From positions 3,162,001 to 3,226,000 of the forward strand of contig NC_063018.1 in assembly GCF_020509005.1 (NCBI RefSeq): a stretch of 64,000 nucleotides of DNA, read 5' to 3'. Source of the stretch: Fulvia fulva. Lineage: Eukaryota > Ascomycota > Dothideomycetes > Mycosphaerellales > Mycosphaerellaceae. The notes beneath the pieces were generated by a model. That model had not been told where the DNA came from, ran no database searches, and worked only from the letters and a program-made list of their open reading frames with translations. How positions within the stretch are numbered: the stretch's first letter is position 1; the number at the start of each line of letters is the position of its first letter. The position numbers were made by a program, and so were the translations under genes. Shown piece by piece: positions 56,220 to 64,000 of the stretch.

Positions 56220-59129
56220 GTTTATATCGTTATAGCACTACTACTATAACTAGTACAGTAGTATCCCCTAGGCCTAGTGAACCCGCGTAGAACTTTTACT
56301 AGCCTATAACCTATTTTGTAGTTATAGCTACTACCGAGACGCCGGTAACTACTAGTGCCCTATCTTAGGGTACCGTAGTTCTGAAGAGCTATAACTAATA
56401 GGACAAGTTTGACCGTTAGCTAGAGCTCTTCGTAGAGTCTTTAAATGTCTAGAAGTATATAGATCCTTACTAACTAAGTAACGAGCCAATAGAGCCTACT
56501 TACTTAACGTTTAAGGAAATCTAATAAGCGTATACGATAGGAGACGCTATATTAAGAGATCTTATTAAGCTACGACAAGTAGACGTAGACCGAAGGTAAC
56601 AGATATACGACATCTTTACTACTACGCGATTAAAGCTTATTACCTACCTTATCCGTACGACGATAGAGCTAGGGTAAGAGCTAATGTACGGCTAGAACAC
56701 CCTTAGAGCAAAATACTAGGCTCTTAAGGATCAGTATAGTCTAGACGATATACTACGTAAGCGGTAGCTCACGCTTAAGCTGTCTAGGCTTTAGAAGGTA
56801 AGCGTACGTAGAATCGATAACTAGTGCTTAGACTAGTTAGTTTTATAGACCAAGATACTTAAGTATAACTACGCCGAGTACTACGACCTTAGTAGACACT
56901 TCCTACTTACTATTTAGTAGAAGTAGGCTCTAGCCTACGGTGCTTCTCTATATAACAAGTAGAAGCGTAATAAAATATTACTATAAAAGCTTACTAAGCG
57001 TTACCTCGAATAGATACGTAACACCGTACTAGTAATAACTAACGGTCGATTAGTCTTCGTAACCTTCTCCGGAGAAACCTTAGTAGAGGATGAAATAGTA
57101 CCTATAGATACTAGTTAAAAGGAAGGTGACCGTAGTAGTAGCCGTAGTAATAATAACCGTAGTAATAGCCGTAGTAATAAGGGTCGTAGTAGTAGCTACG
57201 GCGATAAGAACAAAGATAAGGACAATAATAGGCTAAGCGGCTACTAGAATATTACCGGCGAGCCTAAGGACACCTGTTATAAGGGCCTGTTCTTATACGA
57301 TATAATTAACCCTAATAAGCGCCTAGTACAGGATTAGCGCTTAGAGTAGTAGAAGAAGTACTAGAAAAACTTTATTAACTACTACTTAAGCGACGACGGC
57401 TAGCGTCTACTTAGCGTATTGAATCGTAATAATCGTAAGGACTAGGAACGTAACAAGGCTATTACTAATACGAGGAGGGCATTACTAAGCGATACGGGCT
57501 TTATTGGCCTTACTGTTCTTTCTAGCTTAATTAGCAAGTTGAGCATTAACTTTAGGGATTACTAGGTATATAATAACTGTTTAGACACTTATGTAGTCTA
57601 TCTTTATAACTAGGAGGGTATAGAGTTTATTATAGAGGGCCTTACTTCCTTAGAAATCTAGGCTAGAATAACCACCTTTCTAATTGTAGCGTTAGGGCGT
57701 GTTTATATATTAATTAGGGGCCATTTATTCACCTTACTAGATGTGGCTTACTACCTAGGCTTTTATATAACCGTCATCTCTTATATACGTATAGAAAGAG
57801 CCGGACTCTAGTAGTACGGATGTAGCAATTCATTATAGTATAACGATACTAAATTAATAGACCTATACCGCCCTACTAGTACAATCCCTTTCTTCAAGGT
57901 GGTCATACTACCTAAGTCACCTATCATTTACTAATAGCCTATAAAAGAGGGCCTAGTACTACCGAAGATCACTAAAAAGATACGTAACGCGTACTTTATT
58001 AGTACTATTAGTAGGGATATAAATATCGGCGATGAACCTACTAATAGCGTAGTATCTCTAACTACTTAAGAGGATAGTAACCGCACCGTTCTAGTAGTCA
58101 TAAATAGTACTAGGGGCACTAAAGGTATAGCTACGTCTAGTAGGACCCCTATTAAACACCGAAAGCTCTCTAGCCGCTAGTAGTATCAAATCTTTAGTCA
58201 TATTAGCGCTAAACGTATTAAGTAGTTACCGCTTAGAGTTAAGGGGGTAATTATTAACGATAGTCTAAGCGTACCCCTTACTATATAATATAGAGTATAT
58301 AGGCTTAGCAAAGCTTATAAGGTATATAATCGGTCTTAGCCTATTAGGGTAACAACCCTATACGGCTATATAGCTATAGACTTAGCAGAATTCACTATCG
58401 CCTATAACGGTAATAGGTACCTTGTCTACTTCTACGATCTAGATACCTATAGACACTTCTAGTTCACTATTAAGAATAGGGATCAGCAATCGGTATTAGC
58501 TTGCTTTAATAGCCTACTAAGCTTCATCAACTTTATTAGTCGTAGGTTCGTATACTTCTATAGCAATAACGAGCCCGCTATTAGGAAGGTGTTTCGCTTA
58601 GTCATTAATAACAATAAGATTAAATAGCACGTAACCGCGGAATACGCGCCTACGTAGGACCTAGTAGAAAGAGCTAGAGCTCTAATTATTACTATAAGTA
58701 GAACTATTCGTATCTACGTACAATTGCCGGAAAAGCTTTAGCTAGAATGTACTATAGTAGCGGTGTATATCCTCTAGCAATCCCCTATCTAGTCAAAGGG
58801 CTAGAAGACCCTATTCGAATTAGTAATAGGACGAATTCCGAACGTAGGTTATATAGTAGTATATAGCTCCCTTGTATACGTGTTTATCTATAGACTAGAT
58901 TAGCCTAGTAAGAGTAAGAAACTCTAAGAGAGAGCGCTTATAGGCTACCTTATAGGATACGACTCTACTAATATCTACCGCGTATAGGACCTATTAAAAG
59001 ATAGGGTTATACGAGTTAAGGACGTCCTCTTCGATAAGACTACGTTCTATAACCTATTACGCCTAATAGTAGGGTATATAACCCCTATCGAGAACATCGT
59101 AATACCGGAACCGGCTAGAGAGCCTAAAC
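56220..59129 (+). pseudogene. CopA copy 2 gag, protease and integrase remnant
   Basis: Gag runs about 56220-57330 (KFDR-LELFVESLNV near 56410-56450, PTYLTFKEI near 56495-56525). It ends in a Ser/Arg/Asn-rich run (RSSSRSNNNRSNSRSNKGR, 57128-57190) and a GEPKDTCYKGLFLYD region. A protease-like stretch is near 57560-57650. The integrase zinc-binding part is near 58150-58340 and the core at 58370-58700 (LAEFTIAYNGNRYLVYFYD; YSNNEPAIRKVF, where the catalytic Asp is Asn; LVERARALIITIS). The frame is broken by TAG codons. It supplies the gag sequence missing from copy 3. Confidence 0.9.
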
Positions 59130-59336
59130 TATCACGTTAGAAGTGTGGGAAGTTATTGTACGGGCTCATATAGGGTGTTTCAAAAGCAGGTTGTGTATTG
59201 CATGTGTCTATCTAGAATGGACAAGTGTTGCTCTTGAAGAGGCTGCAGGTGACTAATCAGTCACCTGATTCTTAGCGTACGTGGCCTCAAGTTTTGATGA
59301 TGGGATGTTGCCCATGTGCACGCTCGGATCGCGACA
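59130..59336 (-). repeat. CopA copy 3 3' LTR
   Basis: 207 bp; sense TGTCGCGATCCGAGCG to CTTCTAACGTGATA. The outermost CA now reads TA, one RIP-type change. Inside is a 9-bp stem-loop at 59246-59267 (CAGGTGACT, loop AATC, AGTCACCTG), which is broken in the mutated copies. In the sense direction the polypurine tract GCTGAGGGGGTG (59348-59337) precedes it. Confidence 0.93.
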
Positions 59337-60380
59337 CACCCCCTCAGCTCGTGCGCTGGAGTGAATGAGCTGATTCCCATGTGATCGCGTGCACCCTGTC
59401 ATAACTACCCCCCCTATCTATGGCAGTGACGTCAGGCCCTCGGTGTTGCTGCTGCTGCAGTGAGGGTAAGTCAGCTGTTTCAAGTGAAGTGAGGTGAGCT
59501 TTGTACCCCTTCCCTCATTCCTCACTTTCACTGCTGCCATTGTTACCTATATAATAAAGCATAGAATGTGTGACTGTTGCCGGTGAGATGGCTCAGGTGA
59601 TGGTCCCGTTGCACGGACTTTCACTTGAGTGTGCAATCATCTCACCCACCGGCAAACATCAGAGGTCCTGAGTTCAATCCAGGGGTAGCCTTAGTCCTAT
59701 CGTGTGCTTAAACATATATTGTCGTCCGCTCAACTTATTGAATTGTCCGATAATTGCTCTGTGCCAAGTTATTTCGCTCCGGCGAATGGTGAGAGAGCTC
59801 GCTCTGCCCCTGGGGAGTATGAGATACTAGTCAGTGGCGCAATGCACTGGGCTGTCTACGACAGAGCTTGCACCATGTGAGGTGTAATGGGGCTCCAATG
59901 GGTAACACCGGAGCAACGGTATCGGAAAGTTGAAAAGGCACCTTCGGGGTGCCTTGCTTTCTGCACTTTTAAAGGTCCATCACCTCAGGGTGGTGACACC
60001 TTTTTGTTTTGGGCAAGTGTGTGCTATGTGTGAGGTGCGAAAGCAGCGGATGATGTGGTGACAAGGTGGTAGTGTTGTAGCTAGCAGCAAGTTGGAGGCG
60101 TTTCTCGCTTTCTGATTGGACGCGCTGCTGCTGGTGACAGGGGTGTTTCTCGCCCTTGCGCTGTTAGCCAATGGGAGTCCGAGAAACACCTGTTGATGAT
60201 GGTGCCAGGGCCGCACCGGTGAATGGTGGATGCTTTGCCCTGGCTTCGTTGTCGTCTATAGCATTGGTGGCTGCTGGTGGCCGTGTTTTGCGCCTGCTGG
60301 CGCTTCCAGAGAGGTGTCCGTAAAGATGAAGCCGTTCGGTGTTCGTTTCGAGATGAGGTGAGGCCGCTGCTGCGGGCTTC
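59337..60380 (-). other. CopA 3' untranslated region (1,044 bp) with hairpins
   Basis: A long non-coding stretch between the pol stop and the LTR, also present in copy 1 (20553-21630). It contains an 8-bp hairpin AAGGCACC/GGTGCCTT at 59935-59955, kept in copy 1 at 21164-21184, and an 11-bp inverted repeat GGTGTTTCTCG/CGAGAAACACC at 60142-60152 and 60180-60190 around a CCAAT. Relative to copy 1 it lacks a GTGAG-repeat segment near 59490 and about 22 bp near 60130. A 78-codon frame at 59980-60216 has no support as a gene. Confidence 0.8.
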
Positions 60381-63300
60381 TCAGGCGTCTGTTGGCCCGT
60401 TACCTCCTGATGCGGCTGCAGAGGGCACTGAGGTGCGTGGGTCTACGCCTTCCTCAGCCATATTGAGCAGCTTGACGAAGTGCTGGTGCTTCTGTGGTGG
60501 AAGCAGCTTGGTCAGCCCGTCTGCAGGCATGTCGTTGGTGCTGAGATACTTGATCTCAATGTCTCCGCGCTGGTCTCGCTGTCGGAGCCAGTGGTGGTAG
60601 ATGTCAACGTGGCGTAGCTTCGTGTCAAGCTTTTGCCCTTGTTGGTTGACAAGGCGGATGGTCTGCGTGTTGTCGCAGTACAAGTGGGTGCGCTGATTGA
60701 ACTGAAGGTGTATCTCAGCGAAGACTCGTTCCCACTGTATGAGCTCTGAGGCGGCTTGCGAAAGCCCGAGTAGCTCAGCCTCTGTTGAGGACTTGGTGAC
60801 AGTGATTTGTTTAGATGCCTTATAATCCACTGGTCCACCGAACAGCATGAAGACCCAGCCATTTGAGCTGGTCCTGTCATTATTCATGCCGTAGGACGCG
60901 TCCGATGCTCCAAAGAACTCGTGGTTGCTACCGAGGTGCTCTGGTTGGCTGTGAAGGCCAGTGATGTGTTTGCTGGCGCCATATACAAGGCAGAGGTTCT
61001 TGGTCTCCAGGAGATAGCGCAAGCACTGATCTGCAAGCTTGAGGTGTGTCTCAGTTGGCTTGGTCAGATACTGCGATAGCATGGACAAGGAAAAGGCGAT
61101 GTCAGGCCGCGTGTGTGTGGCGGCGAAGTTGAGGGATCCTATACGTTGTTGGTACGCAAGGATGGCGATAGAGGTGGGTTGATGACCCTCTGGAACGGTC
61201 CAATCAAGGTGTTGATCTACTGGCACTGTCGTTTTGCGTGCATTCGTGGATATGCTGAATTTGGCGGCTAGCTTCTCAATGTAGTCTTCTTGAGAGAGCC
61301 ACAGCAAGCGCTTGTTTCTGTCGCGCGTAACCTTGATTCCTAGGAACCAGGAGAGATCACCGAGCTCGTGCATCTCGTACTTAGCAAGCAGCCGCTGCTT
61401 GATGTTGGCAGCATGGGCCTTGTGCTTGCGGTGGTAGAGCATAACCAGGTCGTCAACGTAAAAGAAGAACATAACCTTGTTGTCATGGTAGATGCATTCG
61501 GAGTCCGACAGGGGTACTAGTCCAAGGGAGGCCAGCGTCTCGGTTAGGGAGTTGTACCACAATAAAGGGGACTCCTTCAGACCGTAGAGGGCCTTGACCA
61601 GCTTGAGGGCGTGTCCATGGGATGGCCTGTCGATTCCAGGAGGTGGTTGCAGATACATGGTGTATGGCAGGTCCGAGTTCAGGAAGGCGTTGACAACATC
61701 GAATTGTTCGGCTTCTAGGTCGAAGCTCGCGGCCATAGCACAGCAGAGGCGGAACATGCTTGCTGGCAGTGTGGCGGCGTATGTGTCTAAGTGTGTTCCT
61801 TGCAAATCGCCTCTTGCGCATAGCCTAGCCTTGAAGCTCTTCAGCATGCCGTGCTCGTCCAGTTTGTATTTGTACACCCACTTGAGCGGCAGTAGTGGCT
61901 GAAGTCCCTCCTCTTGCTGAGTATCCTGATCCTTCTCTTCCTTTGTTGCCCATCTGAATGTGCCTGTTGCCAGAGCTTTGGCAAACTCCTTGGCCATAGC
62001 TTCGATCCACTGTTGGGAGAAGCGGTGTTTCATAGCGGCTCGGTAGTTAGAAGGTTCGGGCGGAAGGTCATCGCGGTGCATAGAGGTAGTGGTGTTGACA
62101 CGCCTTGGAGGGCTGTTGCCTCTTCGTGTAGGGCTTCGATCGCTCTTGTCGCGATAGGCGCGTGTTCTGGGTCGTATGCCGGACATCTGGCCGATGATTA
62201 CATTAGCGACCATGATCTGGTGCAGTGCATGGTGGAAGTAGGCCGTTCGTAGGCGCTTTCCATTCTCTGTGACTGCATAGTTGGACTCCTCTGGTGTGTA
62301 GAGCTCTGGCTCTAGGGGGAAGAGTGGTGTGTTGGACGCGTTGTGTGTTAACGCGTCTTCTGGTGGTGTGAATGTGAATGGATATGGCTCGCGATCAGGG
62401 TCCGTGTTGCCCATGATCTCCTCACGGTCTTCTGCGGTGAGGGCATCCATTATCTGCTGCTGCAGGGTGTCGTAGTAGTCAGTGGTGTTGGGTGCTGACT
62501 GCTGTGTGTTGTCTTGAGTCACGTGATCTGTTACGTGCTCGATTTGCCGGTCTTTTTGGTTATACGTTGCTGACTCGCGGTGTTGCGGCCAGTGTGGTTC
62601 TTGCCCAAGGAGCTTTTGGTGGGCGTCTCGAGGTTGTTGGGTGTGCGGCTGCTGAGCCTGTTCTTCCACCCCCTCGGCCTGTGCTGTGTCTTGCTCGTGA
62701 TGAGCGACATACAGGTCGTAGTATTGTTCAGGCTCTTCAGCCGGTTCCGCTGTTGCGATGTTCTCGACAGGGGTCGTGTACCCTGCTGTCAGGCGTGATG
62801 GGTCATAGAACGTGGTCTCATCGAAGAGGACGTCCTTGACTCGCATAACCCTATCTTTTGATGGGTCCCATACGCGGTAGATGTTAGTGGAGTCGTATCC
62901 CACAAGGTAGCCTATGAGCGCTCTCTCTTGGAGTTTCTCGCTCTTGCCAGGCTGATCTGGTCCATGGATGAACACGTATGCAAGGGAGCCATACACCACC
63001 ATGTGACCCACGTTCGGAATTCGTCCTGTTGCCAATTCGAATGGGGTCTTCCAGCCCTTTGACTGGATAGGGGATCGCCAGAGGATGTACACCGCTGCTG
63101 CAGTGCATTCTGGCCAAAGCTTTTCCGGCAATCGTGCGTGGATGCGAATGGTTCTGCTCATGGTGATGATCAGAGCTCCAGCTCTTTCTGCTGGGTCCTG
63201 CGCAGGCGCGTATTCCGCGGTTGCGTGCCATTCAATCTTGTTGTTGTTGATGACTGAGCGAAATACCTTCCCAATGGCGGGCTCGTTGTCGCTGTAGAAG

Positions 63301-64000
63301 CATACGAACCTGCGACCAATGAAGTTGATGAAGCTCAGCAGGCTGTTGAAGCAAGCCAACACCGATTGCTGATCCCTGTTCTTGATGGTGAACTGGAAGT
63401 GTCCATGGGTATCCAGATCGTAGAAGTGGACGAGGTACCTGTCACCGTTGTAGGCGACACTGAATTCTGCCAAGTCCATGGCCATGTGGCCGTATGGGGT
63501 CATCACCCTGATGGGCTGAGACCGATTGTGCACCTTGTGAGCTTTGCTAAGCCCACATGCTCTGCAATGTGCAGTGAGGGGTGCGCTTGGACCATCGTTA
63601 ATGATCACCCCCTCAACTCTGAGCGGCAACTGCTTGATGCGTTCAGCGCCAATGTGACCAAAGATTTGATGCCACTGGCGGCCAGAGAGCTTTCGGTGTT
63701 TGATGGGGGTCCTGCTGGACGTAGCTGCACCTTGAGTGCCCCCAGTGCTGTTCATGACTGCGAGAACGGTGCGATCACCATCCTCTTGAGCAGTTGGAGA
63801 TGCTGCGCTGTTGGCAGGTTCATCGCCGATGTTTGCACCCCTGCCAATAGTGCTGATGAAGTGCGCGTTGCGCATCTTTTCAGTGACCTTCGGCAGTACT
63901 AGGCCCTCTTTTGTAGGCCATTGGTAAATGATGGGTGACTTAGGTGGTGTGACCACCTTGAAGAAAGGGATTGTACCAGTAGGGCGGTGTAGGTCCATCA
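60381..64000 (-). CDS. CopA copy 3 pol: integrase, reverse transcriptase, RNase H (partial at 5')
   Basis: Open for 1,205 codons to the window edge and continuing beyond it; the Met at 63998 is internal by comparison with copy 1. Residue numbers count from there. The integrase zinc finger uses H110, H115, C145 and C148. The integrase core has D175, D237 (YSDNEP) and E271 (PAERAGA), a D-x33-E spacing. A Gln- and Pro-rich linker spans about 410-650. Reverse transcriptase is about 700-910 with D767 (FDVVNAFLN) and the FFYVDD box at 846-850. RNase H has D1033, E1073, D1109 (YCDN) and H1130, with ADGLTK at 1159-1164. The product makes and integrates element cDNA. No stop, frameshift or lost catalytic residue is visible, so it may be active. 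Confidence 0.96.
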   Translation of the reverse strand, partial: MDLHRPTGTIPFFKVVTPPKSPIIYQWPTKEGLVLPKVTEKMRNAHFISTIGRGANIGDEPANSAASPTAQEDGDRTVLAVMNSTGGTQGAATSSRTPIKHRKLSGRQWHQIFGHIGAERIKQLPLRVEGVIINDGPSAPLTAHCRACGLSKAHKVHNRSQPIRVMTPYGHMAMDLAEFSVAYNGDRYLVHFYDLDTHGHFQFTIKNRDQQSVLACFNSLLSFINFIGRRFVCFYSDNEPAIGKVFRSVINNNKIEWHATAEYAPAQDPAERAGALIITMSRTIRIHARLPEKLWPECTAAAVYILWRSPIQSKGWKTPFELATGRIPNVGHMVVYGSLAYVFIHGPDQPGKSEKLQERALIGYLVGYDSTNIYRVWDPSKDRVMRVKDVLFDETTFYDPSRLTAGYTTPVENIATAEPAEEPEQYYDLYVAHHEQDTAQAEGVEEQAQQPHTQQPRDAHQKLLGQEPHWPQHRESATYNQKDRQIEHVTDHVTQDNTQQSAPNTTDYYDTLQQQIMDALTAEDREEIMGNTDPDREPYPFTFTPPEDALTHNASNTPLFPLEPELYTPEESNYAVTENGKRLRTAYFHHALHQIMVANVIIGQMSGIRPRTRAYRDKSDRSPTRRGNSPPRRVNTTTSMHRDDLPPEPSNYRAAMKHRFSQQWIEAMAKEFAKALATGTFRWATKEEKDQDTQQEEGLQPLLPLKWVYKYKLDEHGMLKSFKARLCARGDLQGTHLDTYAATLPASMFRLCCAMAASFDLEAEQFDVVNAFLNSDLPYTMYLQPPPGIDRPSHGHALKLVKALYGLKESPLLWYNSLTETLASLGLVPLSDSECIYHDNKVMFFFYVDDLVMLYHRKHKAHAANIKQRLLAKYEMHELGDLSWFLGIKVTRDRNKRLLWLSQEDYIEKLAAKFSISTNARKTTVPVDQHLDWTVPEGHQPTSIAILAYQQRIGSLNFAATHTRPDIAFSLSMLSQYLTKPTETHLKLADQCLRYLLETKNLCLVYGASKHITGLHSQPEHLGSNHEFFGASDASYGMNNDRTSSNGWVFMLFGGPVDYKASKQITVTKSSTEAELLGLSQAASELIQWERVFAEIHLQFNQRTHLYCDNTQTIRLVNQQGQKLDTKLRHVDIYHHWLRQRDQRGDIEIKYLSTNDMPADGLTKLLPPQKHQHFVKLLNMAEEGVDPRTSVPSAAASGGNGPTDA

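Larger units (their letters stand above)
55954..59129 (+). mobile_element. CopA copy 2: Ty1/copia, 5' part, interrupted by CopA copy 3
   Basis: Plus-strand CopA with its 5' LTR (55954-56160), primer site, gag, protease and integrase, stopping at 59129 where copy 3 begins. The break falls exactly where copy 1 reads on (sense CCTAAAC then AATAC), so the rest of copy 2 should continue after copy 3, beyond the window. It is heavily RIP-mutated. Confidence 0.92.
59130..64000 (-). mobile_element. CopA copy 3: young, nearly unmutated Ty1/copia (5' part outside window)
   Basis: A minus-strand CopA whose 3' LTR is at 59130-59336 and whose gag and 5' LTR lie beyond position 64000. CA and TG are at ordinary frequency, in strong contrast to all neighbours. 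It inserted into copy 2 after TAAAC (59125-59129), which should be the target-site duplication. By comparison with copy 1, about 1.9 kb are missing on the right. Confidence 0.95.

Noticed and set aside
59980..60216. 78-codon minus-strand frame in the CopA 3' region
   Set aside because: Composition is unlike a protein domain, and copy 1 differs here by indels that shift the frame.
61483..63902. Several 61-178 codon frames on both strands between 61483 and 63902
   Set aside because: All overlap the intact copia pol in other frames and show no independent motif.

Overview
The window looks like a heterochromatic transposon cluster from a filamentous ascomycete (Pezizomycotina). I found no host gene, rRNA, tRNA or CRISPR array in its 64 kb. 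Three things point to such a fungus. First, there are Ty3/gypsy chromoviruses, Ty1/copia elements and Tad1/MGL-like LINEs with tetranucleotide (TCTA)n tails. Second, aligned copies of the same family differ almost only by C-to-T and G-to-A changes at CpA/TpG, while CpG stays common; this is the mark of RIP (repeat-induced point mutation). Third, coding frames are broken mostly by TAG codons at Gln or Trp positions.

Layout (family names are mine). 1-2318: 3' part of a gypsy element (GypA, +) with integrase, chromodomain and 3' LTR. 2319-7320: near full-length LINE-A copy 1 (-) inserted in that LTR. 7485-9317: GypB integrase, chromodomain and LTR (+). 9318-11368: GypC, a gag/protease remnant with an 825-bp LTR (+). 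11369-11491: CopA LTR fragment. 11492-14901: a 1,053-bp unit (W) joined to a 5'-truncated LINE-B (+). 14902-27265: copia element CopB (-), whose 5' LTR is split by a complete CopA element at 20346-27148 (-). 27266-44606: GypD (-), interrupted by LINE-A copy 2 (31238-36302, +) and LINE-C (39046-43996, +). 44607-44689: a LINE 3' tail. 44690-48420: GypE (-), interrupted by a second W unit joined to a LINE-A 3' fragment (45976-47886, +). 48421-55953: GypF (-), interrupted by LINE-D (50580-55470, -). 55954-59129: a mutated CopA (+), interrupted at 59130 by a young, almost unmutated CopA on the minus strand that runs off the right edge and keeps an open 1,205-codon pol reading frame.

Target-site duplications (TSDs) can be read for most nested events, and removing an insertion often restores the host element's reading. 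The young CopA pol has intact integrase, reverse transcriptase (RT) and RNase H motifs and is the one plausible functional protein here. LINE-C keeps its RT catalytic pair but carries in-frame stops.

The most unusual structure is the recurring W unit. The same 1,053-bp sequence sits at the 5' end of truncated LINEs from two different families, and one copy is bracketed by a TSD, so the composite moved as one piece. This resembles the MINE/WEIRD composites described in Magnaporthe. LINE-A copies also carry unrelated 5' extensions, one of which contains 53 bp from CopB, which suggests frequent template switching during LINE reverse transcription.
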